In this document: piece by piece, positions 8,731-16,998 of the stretch
Layout of the letters: each line of letters begins with the position of its first letter
How positions within the stretch are numbered: the first letter of the stretch is position 1
Assembly (NCBI GenBank): GCA_963921305.4
Contig: CAWUEX030000002.1
Span: 1,922,001 to 1,986,000, forward strand
DNA length: 64,000 nucleotides
Reading direction: 5' to 3'
From: CAWUEX02 sp963921305
GTDB lineage: Bacteria; Pseudomonadota; Alphaproteobacteria; Rhodospirillales; Rhodospirillaceae
Program-made: the position numbers and the translations under genes
Notes under the pieces: model-generated
The model's input: the letters and a program-made list of their open reading frames with translations, nothing else
Database searches by the model: none
What the model was told of the DNA's origin: nothing

Positions 8731-10111
8731 CGGCCATTCGTTCGTCGGATTTGGACGCTTTCTCGCGCACTGGGGCGTAGGTCAATGCCACCTGCGACAT
8801 CGCCAACGCCAGCAGCATGTACTTGTGATAGAGCTCGCTGAAAACCATCAAGAAAAAGAGCAGAATAAGGAATCCCATGCGGTAGCTTGCCGCGAGGTTT
8901 GCGGATTCCTTGTCTCCCGCATCAGCGTAAGCCCGTTCGGCCCGGAAGAAGTTCAAAATGCCCCGCCCTTGCATCCACATCCAAACGGCAAAGCCTATAA
9001 GGCCCGTGCCGATGAGCACTTCAATATAGGTGTTGTGCGCGCGGCGCCGGCGTCTGTCTGGGTCGCCGGTGTACAGACGTGATTCGGGCGAGAATCCATA
9101 GATGTCGATGAACGCGCCCGGTCCAGCCCCCAACAAGGGCGCTTCCGGGAAGGCGCGCTTGGCAACTTCCAAATAAGAGCCACGGCGGCTCAGAGAGTTA
9201 TCGGCGTCGAAGTTAAGAACGCTAATCTGGCGTTGCCAAAATGACTGTGGCACCGCCACGACCACACTGGTCATTCCCAGTATCGCCGCCAGCCCCAAGA
9301 CGGCGATGTTCTGCCGCAGCAGCAGATGCCGGTAATGAAATGCCATCAATCCGGCCAGGGCCACCGTGGCCAGGAAGCCGCTGCGCGAAAACGCGCTGAC
9401 AATGGCCATCAGGTTGAGTGGTATGAGCGCGATCATGAGCAGGCGCATTTTGGGCGATTGTGCGTAGATCGCTTTGTGCACCACCAAGGGCAAGGTGAAC
9501 AGCGTCATCAGGCATAAGTTGTTCGGGTCAATGGCGCCGCCGACGCCACGGGTCAGCGTGCCGGAGTTGTGCTGTTCGGTGAAACCTTCAATGCCAAACA
9601 GGAAGCTTATGGCTGCCAGGAAAGACCCCAGGCTGACACTGCCGATCACGATGTAGGGCAGGGTACGGCGCCAGGCTTCGGGGCCGACGCAGGTCAGACC
9701 GAGGAAAATGTATCCGCCTGCGGCTGCGAACAGAATGACGTTCTCAACTGACGTGTCCCGGTAGTCCGACAGCAGAGCTGAGATGGCGCTGATGCCGAGA
9801 TACAAAATGAAGGGCGGCCACAGGTTCGACCGCAACGCCGGCATTTCTTTGCGCTCTAAAAACATCTTCAGCAAAATCGCGCCCAGTGCGGCGGCGGCAG
9901 CAATCCACGGCAGGTTGATATCACCGCCAATGCGCCGGTAAGCTCCGAACGGGATGAGGAAGACGACAGCGTAAAATCCGAGGATGGGATATCGCAGGAT
10001 CAGCAGTCCACCGAGTGCGGCAGGACCGATAAACGGTGCGAGCATGTAGTACGGCGTGACCAGCAGGCCGGCCGTCAGCATCATTGCCGCGACTGCGACC
10101 AGCAACACCAT
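8708..10111 (-). CDS. Wzy/O-antigen-ligase-family polymerase
   Basis: A 467-residue polytopic membrane protein. The signature is the large periplasmic loop ending in 'RRAHNTYIEVLIGTGLIGF', the H-N-x-[YF] motif of the Wzy_C/O-antigen ligase domain, followed by membrane helices. In this setting, with a Wzx flippase, a Wzz co-polymerase and a Wza exporter, polymerase is a better guess than lipid-A ligase. It abuts the PilZ-like gene directly (the stop of that gene touches this ATG) and overlaps the next GT2 gene by 23 bases. Confidence 0.85.
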   Translation of the reverse strand: MVLLVAVAAMMLTAGLLVTPYYMLAPFIGPAALGGLLILRYPILGFYAVVFLIPFGAYRRIGGDINLPWIAAAAALGAILLKMFLERKEMPALRSNLWPPFILYLGISAISALLSDYRDTSVENVILFAAAGGYIFLGLTCVGPEAWRRTLPYIVIGSVSLGSFLAAISFLFGIEGFTEQHNSGTLTRGVGGAIDPNNLCLMTLFTLPLVVHKAIYAQSPKMRLLMIALIPLNLMAIVSAFSRSGFLATVALAGLMAFHYRHLLLRQNIAVLGLAAILGMTSVVVAVPQSFWQRQISVLNFDADNSLSRRGSYLEVAKRAFPEAPLLGAGPGAFIDIYGFSPESRLYTGDPDRRRRRAHNTYIEVLIGTGLIGFAVWMWMQGRGILNFFRAERAYADAGDKESANLAASYRMGFLILLFFLMVFSELYHKYMLLALAMSQVALTYAPVREKASKSDERMADAKPAVA

Positions 10112-10504
10112 TTAGAAGACGCTTTTGCCCAGGACGTACTTATCCATGAGGTACCCGTTCAGCGGCGAGATCGCTTTCAACTTGATCACATGGGCGTAGG
10201 CATTGCTGCTGTCGTGGACCTGGCGGCTGCGGAAGACTTCACCAGAACATCGAATCTGGCGTTTCTTGCGGTCGCGGCCAAAGCGGCGCGGCACGGTAAT
10301 TTTCAGTTTGGCGTTCAGCGTATCGGTGTCCAGGGGGCCTTCGGTGAACACCAAGGAGAAGTCGTCATTGATATCGCCGAACTTGGTTTGGATCGCCGAG
10401 TCCTCGCTGAAGGTATCATCGCGGTAGATGGTCACCGACATCCCTTTCGGGCAGACCCGCTCGAGCGCCCGTTTCTCCATCATCTTGCCGGTTGAGCCCA
10501 TCAT
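10112..10504 (-). CDS. PilZ-like domain protein
   Basis: About 130 residues. Near the N-terminus 'EKRALERV' gives an RxxxR, and 'NDDFSLVF' stands where PilZ domains have D/N-x-S-x-x-G, here with Phe instead of the final Gly. The strands 'AKLKITVPRRF', 'IRCSGEVFR' and 'AYAHVIKLKAI' then follow the PilZ beta-barrel order. PilZ domains bind cyclic di-GMP, so this may tie export or polymerisation to that signal, but the altered second motif makes binding uncertain. Two starts are possible: ATG 10504, just past the stop of the sugar transferase gene, or ATG 10528, overlapping it; I chose 10504. Assignment is by motif only. Confidence 0.55.
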   Translation of the reverse strand: MMGSTGKMMEKRALERVCPKGMSVTIYRDDTFSEDSAIQTKFGDINDDFSLVFTEGPLDTDTLNAKLKITVPRRFGRDRKKRQIRCSGEVFRSRQVHDSSNAYAHVIKLKAISPLNGYLMDKYVLGKSVF

Positions 10505-10506
10505 AA

Positions 10507-11181
10507 TCAGGCTGTGTGACAGCAGCATGGAGCCACGCACCAGGGGTATACGCCGAGGCGCCACATCGAATAGAACACGATAACGATTTCAAATAGAAAA
10601 TCGTGGGAACGGCGAACGTAGATGTTGTCGACCATGGCGCGCAAACGTTTCGGTGTGCCATGTGGTGTGTAAAGCTGTGAGAATCCAAGCAGGCCCGGTT
10701 TTACTTCGAAGCGCTTTTCGTAGCCCGGAATGAGCTTGCATTGTTCTTCGTAGACGGCGGGACGTTCCGGTCGCGGTCCGAAGAAGGTCATGTCTCCGGT
10801 CAATACATTGATGAGTTGCGGAATTTCGTCCAGCCGCGTATCGCGTAGAAATTTTCCGACTGGCAGTTCTAGGCGGTGATGCCGGGTCAACACCTGACCG
10901 CCGGTTTTCTGTTCCGCGCCCTGGATCAAGGTGCGGAACTTGATCATGTTGAAAACTTTTTGATCTTTCCCCATCCGCTTGCTGAGGAAGAATACCGGAC
11001 CTCCATCCTGTAACTTGATCAGGATGGGGAGAATGATGAATAGAGGCGACAAGATGAGAAGCAGGGTCAAAGCCATAAGCTTCTCGGCGACGAATTGGGC
11101 AACCTGCGAGCGGACCTTGTATCCACTGCGGTAGCGTTGCCCGATGGGGCTGACGATCCTGCCTATACCGGTAACGGCCAT
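10507..11181 (-). CDS. initiating sugar-phosphate transferase (bacterial sugar transferase family)
   Basis: A 224-residue monotopic phosphoglycosyl transferase, the short PglC-like form. One hydrophobic hairpin (about residues 35-58) is followed by 'GGPVFFLSKRMGK', 'FNMIKFRTL', then the catalytic Asp region 'RDTRLDEIPQLINVLTGDM' and 'FGPRPERP'. The reaction is transfer of a sugar-1-phosphate from a nucleotide sugar to undecaprenyl phosphate, the first committed step of the polysaccharide. The C-terminus ends in an odd Cys-rich tail (CVAPCCC). It is the first gene after a 173-base gap that holds a weak terminator-like hairpin, so it may have its own promoter. Confidence 0.93.
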   Translation of the reverse strand: MAVTGIGRIVSPIGQRYRSGYKVRSQVAQFVAEKLMALTLLLILSPLFIILPILIKLQDGGPVFFLSKRMGKDQKVFNMIKFRTLIQGAEQKTGGQVLTRHHRLELPVGKFLRDTRLDEIPQLINVLTGDMTFFGPRPERPAVYEEQCKLIPGYEKRFEVKPGLLGFSQLYTPHGTPKRLRAMVDNIYVRRSHDFLFEIVIVFYSMWRLGVYPWCVAPCCCHTA

Positions 11182-11314
11182 ACCTGAACCAACTCACACT
11201 GATCGGAGACCGCCGGGCGTGCCGCGTCTCACCATGACAAAACAGCCGGGCGCGTCCGCCCGACTGGACGTGTGGTATTACCGGAAAGCTAAGATTTTCT
11301 CGATTGTTACGAGT

Positions 11315-11337
11315 AAAAACGGCACCCAATTTGGTGC
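11315..11337 (-). terminator. weak terminator-like hairpin after the gumC-like gene
   Basis: On the minus strand a 5-bp stem (GCACC/GGTGC) with a 6-base loop is followed by CG and then TTTTT. It lies 18 bases beyond the stop of the Wzz/GumC-like gene, before the sugar transferase gene. The stem is short, so partial read-through is likely; it could set the ratio of export to assembly genes. Confidence 0.35.
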
Positions 11338-11354
11338 AGTTGCGAGTAAGAACC

Positions 11355-13400
11355 TTATTCGATTTGGTTCAGGCCGCTGATGAGTTCGCTGCGGATGATC
11401 TCCGCCTCATCGCGGCTGGCGAAGGTCTCGACGACAACTGAGAACGGACCGGCTCCGGTCCCGCTCAGGTCTTCGACTCGCGCTGCAAACCCTTGATTCT
11501 CAAGGGTTGCCAGGTAGGGCTCAAGGTCGCTCCAGCTGTCCGAGGACATCACTTCAAGGGAGTATTCTGAGCCTGACGGCAGTTCGACCACGACGCTGCC
11601 AAGCATTAAATAGTAGGCGGCACGGTCTGGACGGGCGACATCAGGGCCTTCGTCTGGCGCTGCGGGAGCGAATTCTGGCGCCAAAGACGTGGGTGGTAGT
11701 TCAACTTCCGATTGAGTGGTTTCTGCGGCACCACTGTCCGATTCGGTCCCGGTCAGCGAATCGTCTCGGACTTGGGGCGCGGGCCGCACCGGTTCTGGCG
11801 TCTCGATCCGCCTTTGCGCGGTTCCGGATCCATCTATGTCGACGGGCGGCAGGGGAGTGATCTCAGGTTGCTCGCGCATCAGCTGCTCGGTCGGATCAAC
11901 CTGGAACGCATCCGTTTCTAGGTCTTGGCCGGTCGACACCAAGCGCCAGACGATGCCGATCACTATGATCAATAAGACGATCAAGCCGACCCTAAAAAGG
12001 AGCAGCTCGCGTGAAATCTTCGGCGCTGGTTTGGCATCGATGTCGCTGACGGAAAACAGGATCGGAATTCCCAGACGCCGTTCGATCTCCTCCGGCCGTT
12101 TCAGGGTGTGATCCTGGAGTTCGGCAAAAAGTCCAAGGGTCAGTCCTAAAAACACTCCGGCAAAAATGCCGGCCGCTAAGATGGGCAGCGTCTGCGGAAA
12201 CACCGGCGAGTCCATCGCTGTCGGCGGCTGCACCAGCGATACGTATGATGTCACGAAGCCTGAGCCGCCGCTGGTCTGAATGATGGCCTCTTCGTTGCGG
12301 CGGAAGAACGTCTCGTATGAGGTCTGAAGAATCTCGGCCTCCCGCTCCATCTCCTTCAATTTGAGATAGCTCGTGCGCAAACCAACATTCTCGGTGTCTA
12401 TAGCGCCAATGCGGCGCTGCAAGTCATTGATGCGCTGGCGCGACACCCGATACTGCGCCTCCGTCTCATCGCGGATGCCGGCAACCTCGCGCTCCAGCTG
12501 CGCATAGAGGTCTTCAATCATACTGTCGTAGCGGGATACGGCGGGCGTGCCATCGGGCCGGTAGCGTCTGGCCAGGTCGGCCCGTTCCACCAGCGCCACT
12601 TGCAGTTTGTCGCTTAGGGATGCAATGCCCAGGTTTTCAACGAAGGTGAACAAGCTGATCCCATTTGAGTTGAGCTCATCGTCTATGCGCTGAATAAGCG
12701 CGGACTGACTCAAAGCCTCTGTCTCCGCCTGGTTCAACTGAGACTGCAACTCCCGCTTCAGAACCAGATTTTGTTCGATCTGCAGTTCGACCGATGTCAG
12801 ACCCGTGCTTTCAATCAGGTCAGCCATTTCGGTGTTCTTAATTCGCAAGTCCGCCTGGAACCGCCGCATCTGATCGGACAGGAACGACGACACGGTCTGG
12901 GGGCTGAACACTTCTTGCTGGTAGGTGATGAAATTCTTGAAGATGGCGGACAACAAAATCGTCGCTGTGGTCCGGTCGTTGTGCGTAAAGGTCACCCGGA
13001 TGACGTTAGACGTGGGTACCACGCGCGCTTCCACCGAGCCGACCAGTTTGCGGGCCTGCGATCGCTCCGAGCTGCCGAGCGTGGAGAGAAGGGTGCCCAT
13101 ACCCTCGGCCTTCAGGTCTTCAACCGTGCGCCGCATCAATTCACGCGACGTTAAGATCGCCACCTGAGAGATCAAATCCTCTTCGGAGACTGAACTGGTA
13201 CGAAGCTGTGTGTCCTCAAGCGCCTCGGGTGCACGTTCCAGGCGCGACCCCTTAATAAGGAGCGACCCTTCCGCGCCATAGGTGCGTGGCCAGAACAGCA
13301 CGACAAAGACGGCAAGCATGGTCACTGCAGCCGCTGTCGCGACGATGATCGGCCATCGCCGGAACAAAATAAAAGCTATCTCGCGCTTGTAATTGTCCAT
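11355..13400 (-). CDS. Wzz/GumC-type polysaccharide co-polymerase with C-terminal SPOR-like extension
   Basis: A 681-residue inner-membrane protein. Residues 1-400 form a standard GumC module: 'REIAFILFRRWPIIVATAAA' at the first membrane helix, a long periplasmic coiled coil, then a Pro-rich second helix (about 405-428) and 'LKRPEEIERRLGIPILFSV'. The chain does not stop there. A third membrane helix (about 467-487) leads to a Pro/Glu-rich linker and a final 70-residue domain whose end 'GPFSVVVETFASRDEAE' resembles a SPOR repeat. Co-polymerases set chain length and couple polymerisation to the outer-membrane channel. The ATPase partner is the BY-kinase-like gene upstream. The extension would sit in the periplasm and might contact peptidoglycan or the export channel. 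Confidence 0.88.
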   Translation of the reverse strand: MDNYKREIAFILFRRWPIIVATAAAVTMLAVFVVLFWPRTYGAEGSLLIKGSRLERAPEALEDTQLRTSSVSEEDLISQVAILTSRELMRRTVEDLKAEGMGTLLSTLGSSERSQARKLVGSVEARVVPTSNVIRVTFTHNDRTTATILLSAIFKNFITYQQEVFSPQTVSSFLSDQMRRFQADLRIKNTEMADLIESTGLTSVELQIEQNLVLKRELQSQLNQAETEALSQSALIQRIDDELNSNGISLFTFVENLGIASLSDKLQVALVERADLARRYRPDGTPAVSRYDSMIEDLYAQLEREVAGIRDETEAQYRVSRQRINDLQRRIGAIDTENVGLRTSYLKLKEMEREAEILQTSYETFFRRNEEAIIQTSGGSGFVTSYVSLVQPPTAMDSPVFPQTLPILAAGIFAGVFLGLTLGLFAELQDHTLKRPEEIERRLGIPILFSVSDIDAKPAPKISRELLLFRVGLIVLLIIVIGIVWRLVSTGQDLETDAFQVDPTEQLMREQPEITPLPPVDIDGSGTAQRRIETPEPVRPAPQVRDDSLTGTESDSGAAETTQSEVELPPTSLAPEFAPAAPDEGPDVARPDRAAYYLMLGSVVVELPSGSEYSLEVMSSDSWSDLEPYLATLENQGFAARVEDLSGTGAGPFSVVVETFASRDEAEIIRSELISGLNQIE

Positions 13401-13414
13401 CGCGCCGCGGCCCC

Positions 13415-14497
13415 CTATTGGCGCTCCAGGGGCGCATCGAAACCGAACAGCGGCTTGTCGCTGATCTCCCAGTCCAGACCGGTCGAGATGCCACGGAACT
13501 GGAACACATTGGCCAGCAGCGTGCTGATCTCTGAGGCCGTCGACAAACGGGTGCGCGGCACAAAGATCATGTCATCGGGCCGCAGTACCATGAAGCGGGC
13601 ATTCGGAGTGAAGGCGGCGGCCATGTCGTAGCGTTGGACATACACTTTGTCTTCGATCCGGCGCAGGACCAGCAGGTTCGATTGCATCGCCGTCGACGTC
13701 GTGCCACCGGCTAAGGTGATTGCCTCAAGAACCGTGATCGGGCGACGCATCTCATAAGCTCCCGGTGCGCCCACTTCACCCAACACATAGACGACCGAAC
13801 CGCCGTGACGGTCCAGGAACAGATCAACCGCCAGGCCCTCGAGGTATTGGCCGTATAGCGCGTTGAGTTCGTCATTAACCTCTTGAATGGTCCGGCCCGC
13901 CACGAACACGCTGCCCAGCAGGGGAAACGTGACATAGCCGTCCGGGCGGACGGTGACCAACCGGCTGAGACCGCGTGACGCCGTTTTCAAGTCCTCCCGA
14001 AGAGCGTCAATGCGTGAGCGGAAGTTGGATACGGTGACCCAAAGCTCTGGGTCCCATAGAACGCTCGCATACTCTTGCTGCAGCTCCGATGTCAGTTCGG
14101 CGATCGTCTTGCCCGTAACGACTTTTTCTCCAACAAACGGAAGGGATACGCGGCCATCTGGGCGTACCGTTTGTTCCTGATTGAGTTCGGGTGACGTGAT
14201 AAATTGAATGTTGAGTACATCATCGACTGAAAGCCGGAACTGCTCTGACACGTTCCAGCTCTGCACCTGCAGCAGCACGTCGAGTACATCGCCGGGCGCC
14301 AGCTCGTATCGTGTGAACACATCGAGTTCGTCTGCTTGGTCCTCAGGAATTTGATAGAGCAACCGCGCTTCTTCCAAGGGAATAAAAGGTGCCGTCACCT
14401 GATTGGCACAGCCGCTCAGCAGCACAAGCGCGGTTAAGCCAAGACAGCTGGCTAAACGCATGCGATACGCGGTGAGTATGCTAATCAGGCTGCTCAT
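13415..14497 (-). CDS. Wza/GumB-type polysaccharide export lipoprotein
   Basis: A 360-residue outer-membrane export protein. The signal peptide ends in a lipobox 'VLLSGC', so it is a lipoprotein. Next comes the poly_export motif ('ELAPGDVLDVLLQ', 'RPDGRVSLPFVGE'), repeated as a second unit ('RPDGYVTFPLLGSV'), then SLBB-type segments ('VYVLGEVGAPGAYEM', 'LRPDDMIFVPR'). It forms the periplasmic/outer-membrane conduit for the polymer. Start set at ATG 14497, which overlaps the stop of the BY-kinase-like gene as ATGA; it lies 14 bases ahead of the co-polymerase gene. Confidence 0.92.
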   Translation of the reverse strand: MSSLISILTAYRMRLASCLGLTALVLLSGCANQVTAPFIPLEEARLLYQIPEDQADELDVFTRYELAPGDVLDVLLQVQSWNVSEQFRLSVDDVLNIQFITSPELNQEQTVRPDGRVSLPFVGEKVVTGKTIAELTSELQQEYASVLWDPELWVTVSNFRSRIDALREDLKTASRGLSRLVTVRPDGYVTFPLLGSVFVAGRTIQEVNDELNALYGQYLEGLAVDLFLDRHGGSVVYVLGEVGAPGAYEMRRPITVLEAITLAGGTTSTAMQSNLLVLRRIEDKVYVQRYDMAAAFTPNARFMVLRPDDMIFVPRTRLSTASEISTLLANVFQFRGISTGLDWEISDKPLFGFDAPLERQ

Positions 14498-15180
14498 CAC
14501 AGGAACCTGTAGGCCCACTTCGGGATGTAATACTTGCGCCGGTTCAGGACAGCGCCGACAAGATTGCCTTTCGCGGCCTGGAACCGGTCCGAGACAATCT
14601 GCGCGACCTGCCAGCGGGTTTCCTCGCCTTCGACGACCATCACCCCGCCATCGAACTTCGAGGCCAGGATCGACACATCGGAGCCGTCCATCAGGCTACC
14701 GGCATCGGCGATCACATAGTCGAAGTGTTTGGGCAGCTGGTTCATCATCAGGTCGAAGCGCTGGGAGCGGATCAGGCGCGAGGACTGATCGTGTTCCCGT
14801 CCCGCCGTCAGGAGGCTTAGGTTCGGAAGGTCGGTTTCGCGGATGAAGGTCTGTAGCACCCGGCTTTCATCGAAGGCGTCTGTCAGGCCCGGGCTGCGGT
14901 CCATATTGAAAAGCTCATGTAAGGAAGGCTGGCTAAGGTCCAGATCGACAAGCAGCACGCGATGGTCTTTTTCGAGCCCGAGCGCCATCAGGGCTGCAGC
15001 CGTGGTGCAGCCCTCACCGACCCCGCCTGAGAAGACGATGATCGATTTGATGTTCTGAAGTTCCGACGCTGTAATCAGGCTCGCTTGAAGTTTTTCAAGC
15101 TCACGCCAACTCGATGACAGAATCGTCTCGAGTTGAGGTGCCAGCGCCGCACTCCCATGCTCCTCCGCGCTCGCAATCAC
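14497..15180 (-). CDS. BY-kinase-like (CpsD/Wzc cytoplasmic domain) ATPase with altered Walker A
   Basis: A 227-residue cytoplasmic protein of the CpsD/CapB/Wzc fold, normally the tyrosine autokinase that drives the co-polymerase. Walker A lies at residues 51-60 as 'SGGVGEGCTT': the invariant Lys is Cys58 (codon TGC on the coding strand). Walker A' 'VLLVDLDLSQPS' is intact, while the Walker B region reads 'DYVIADAGS' instead of D-x-PP. There is no Tyr-rich tail; the end is 'KYYIPKWAYRF'. It may therefore be a pseudo-kinase that only scaffolds the export complex. The start is GTG 15180. It is the first gene of the minus-strand operon, with a 299-base gap before the divergent epimerase gene. 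Confidence 0.85.
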   Translation of the reverse strand: MIASAEEHGSAALAPQLETILSSSWRELEKLQASLITASELQNIKSIIVFSGGVGEGCTTAAALMALGLEKDHRVLLVDLDLSQPSLHELFNMDRSPGLTDAFDESRVLQTFIRETDLPNLSLLTAGREHDQSSRLIRSQRFDLMMNQLPKHFDYVIADAGSLMDGSDVSILASKFDGGVMVVEGEETRWQVAQIVSDRFQAAKGNLVGAVLNRRKYYIPKWAYRFL

Positions 15181-15479
15181 TGCGACCCCAAACTTTAATT
15201 AACTCAGCTAGTTAGCCACAAATTTAGGGGTTGGGGCGTTAACAAATGGATAACTGGCGCAGGCGAGTCGCGGTCCGGATTCCCGCCCAGAGTCCACTGA
15301 CTCCAGAGTGGTCAGAGGGCGTCTATATTTAGCGTTGATCGCCGCCGATTAACCCTAGATGGTGTAGGAGCGCCGATGAGCCACGGCTCACCTCTAGGAC
15401 GGCAATTTTTTGCCCGGAGAGGCGCTTAGACAGGGCTGTTGGCCCGGCAAAAGACTTAACCCCAGGGGGAAGGGACGAG
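15181..15479. promoter_or_regulatory. divergent intergenic region, exopolysaccharide operon / epimerase
   Basis: About 300 bases between two divergent genes, the only place for the promoter of the export operon. It includes an AT-rich stretch next to the BY-kinase-like start (TTTAATTAACTCAGC) and a purine-rich ribosome-binding site (GGGGGAAGGGA) before the epimerase ATG. No operator was recognised with confidence. Confidence 0.4.
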
Positions 15480-16418
15480 ATGCCGTCCACGTATCTGATC
15501 ACCGGCGGGTGCGGGTTCATCGGATCCCACCTTTACGACCACCTCGCAGCTGACGGTCACGTGGTGCGGGTGCTGGATGATCTCTCCACAGGGCGCCGTC
15601 AGAACCTTCCGGCCGACGCAGACGTGCGGGTGGGCGACATCCGGGACCGGTCCGCCGTCGCCGCCGCCGCACAGGGTGTCTCGGGCATTTTTCATCTTGC
15701 GGCAATCGCCTCTGCGCCCGAATCCATAAAAGATTGGCCTGGCACCAGTTCGGTTAATCTCGGCGGAACAGTTGCGGTGTTTGATGCGGCCCGCCCCGCC
15801 GGCGCCAATGCAACCCCCGTTCCCGTGGTGTATGCGTCCTCGGCCGCTGTTTACGGTGATGCGGCAACCTATCCCATCGACGAAAACCTGCCCATGCAGC
15901 CCCTGTCCGGCTATGCGGCAGACAAAGCGGCCTGTGAGCTTCACGCCCATGTCGCAGCTCAGACCTTCGATATCCCGATCGCCGGGCTGCGCCTATTCAA
16001 TGTTTATGGGCCCCGCCAAGATCCTCAATCTCCCTACAGTGGGGTCATTTCTCTGCTCGCTGCCTGTGCGCATAACGGAGACGTATTCACAGTCTTTGGC
16101 GACGGTCATCAGACGCGGGATTTCGTGTGGGTGGGTGACGTTGCTGCGGCCTTCGCCGCCGCCATGTCCGCGCTGTCGGCGGGTCCGTCCGCGGCGGAGG
16201 TCATGAATATCTGTTCGGGTGCCGAAACCTCTCTTCTCGACCTCATCGCTGCAGCCGGTGAAGCCTTCGGAACGGATATTGCTTGTGCGCACACTGATGC
16301 CCGGGACGGCGATATCATGCGGTCTATCGGCGATCCCAGCCGGGCGCGGGACCGCCTCGGGTTTCGCGTCCGCACGCCCCTGGCCGAAGGCCTGAAGGCC
16401 CTGTTTGAAGCCTCCTAG
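15480..16418 (+). CDS. NAD-dependent sugar epimerase/dehydratase
   Basis: A 312-residue extended short-chain dehydrogenase. The NAD-binding Rossmann motif is 'LITGGCGFIGSHL', the acidic residue for NAD is in 'VLDDLST', the catalytic pair is YxxxK in 'YAADK', and 'SSAAVYG' carries the Ser. The layout is that of UDP-glucose 4-epimerase-like enzymes, so it probably supplies a nucleotide sugar for the nearby polysaccharide; exact substrate unknown. It is transcribed away from the export operon and precedes a non-coding stretch with a perfect palindrome. Confidence 0.9.
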   Translation: MPSTYLITGGCGFIGSHLYDHLAADGHVVRVLDDLSTGRRQNLPADADVRVGDIRDRSAVAAAAQGVSGIFHLAAIASAPESIKDWPGTSSVNLGGTVAVFDAARPAGANATPVPVVYASSAAVYGDAATYPIDENLPMQPLSGYAADKAACELHAHVAAQTFDIPIAGLRLFNVYGPRQDPQSPYSGVISLLAACAHNGDVFTVFGDGHQTRDFVWVGDVAAAFAAAMSALSAGPSAAEVMNICSGAETSLLDLIAAAGEAFGTDIACAHTDARDGDIMRSIGDPSRARDRLGFRVRTPLAEGLKALFEAS

Positions 16419-16723
16419 GGAGTGCGCAAGATTTTGTCCCTGCTACGCATTATTATTACGCTTGAAACGGATTCCTCGCGGATCAGCGCTTCAAACCCGG
16501 CAAATTAGGTCATTGACCTAATTTGCCTCGCTGCAAGGTGGTTTCAGTACGAGAAACTCAATTAAAACAATGTCTTGAACTGCATTTGTCAAGGCCATCA
16601 AGGGCCGGTTTTCGGCGCGTGCATGGGCTCGTTCCACGCTAATGTATAGGAAACTTTTTTCAGGCGTTTGCCGGGCCACCTGTGATGGGCCCTGCGGCCC
16701 GGCCCGAACCGGTGCAGAGCCGG
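16419..16723. other. non-coding stretch between the epimerase and a small membrane protein gene
   Basis: About 305 bases lying after the ends of two convergent genes. Its one striking element is the palindrome at 16501-16525. A GGGCC/GGCCC hairpin near 16690 has no T-tract. No convincing gene was seen. Confidence 0.4.
16501..16525. repeat. perfect 12-bp inverted repeat (operator-like palindrome)
   Basis: Two 12-base arms, CAAATTAGGTCA and TGACCTAATTTG, are exact reverse complements around one central T. There is no T-run after it, so it does not read as an intrinsic terminator. A symmetrical AT-rich site of this size fits a dimeric transcription factor, yet it sits downstream of the epimerase gene. 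Its role is unknown. Confidence 0.6.
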
Positions 16724-16969
16724 CTAGGTGTCGTCCCCGGCGTCAGGTTCGCGTAGCCAGTTGGCATCAGGCGCTTTGGAATCCGGGCGACCTGGAGGAC
16801 CTGGCGTCCAGTGGATCAGCTTTAGGATCAGCAGAAGCGGCGGGAAGATGAACCCCAGTAGGGTCCACAGCAGCACCGTGGCGCCCCGGCGGCGGGCCAT
16901 CCAGTTCCCCAACAGGGCAAATCCGGTACTGCTGACGAGGGAGATGATGAGCAATGGGTCCATGACCAA
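16724..16969 (-). CDS. small two-helix membrane protein
   Basis: An 81-residue protein with two hydrophobic segments, 'LLIISLVSSTGFALLG' and 'TVLLWTLLGFIFPPLLLIL', separated by a basic 'ARRRG' loop, and an acidic, Pro-rich hydrophilic tail. I recognise no family; the pattern is common among small inner-membrane proteins. ATG 16963 (third residue) is an equally good start. It lies 29 bases downstream of the NTP transferase gene on the same strand, so it may be in that operon. The overlapping frame on the opposite strand has no hydrophobic pattern and was set aside. Confidence 0.6.
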   Translation of the reverse strand: MVMDPLLIISLVSSTGFALLGNWMARRRGATVLLWTLLGFIFPPLLLILKLIHWTPGPPGRPDSKAPDANWLREPDAGDDT

Positions 16970-16998
16970 CGAACGCCCGGTCTAGCCCGGCCGTTGCT

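Noticed and set aside
16728..16985. Plus-strand open frame over the small membrane protein gene
   Set aside because: Low-complexity sequence without hydrophobic or family pattern; the opposite frame has two good membrane helices.
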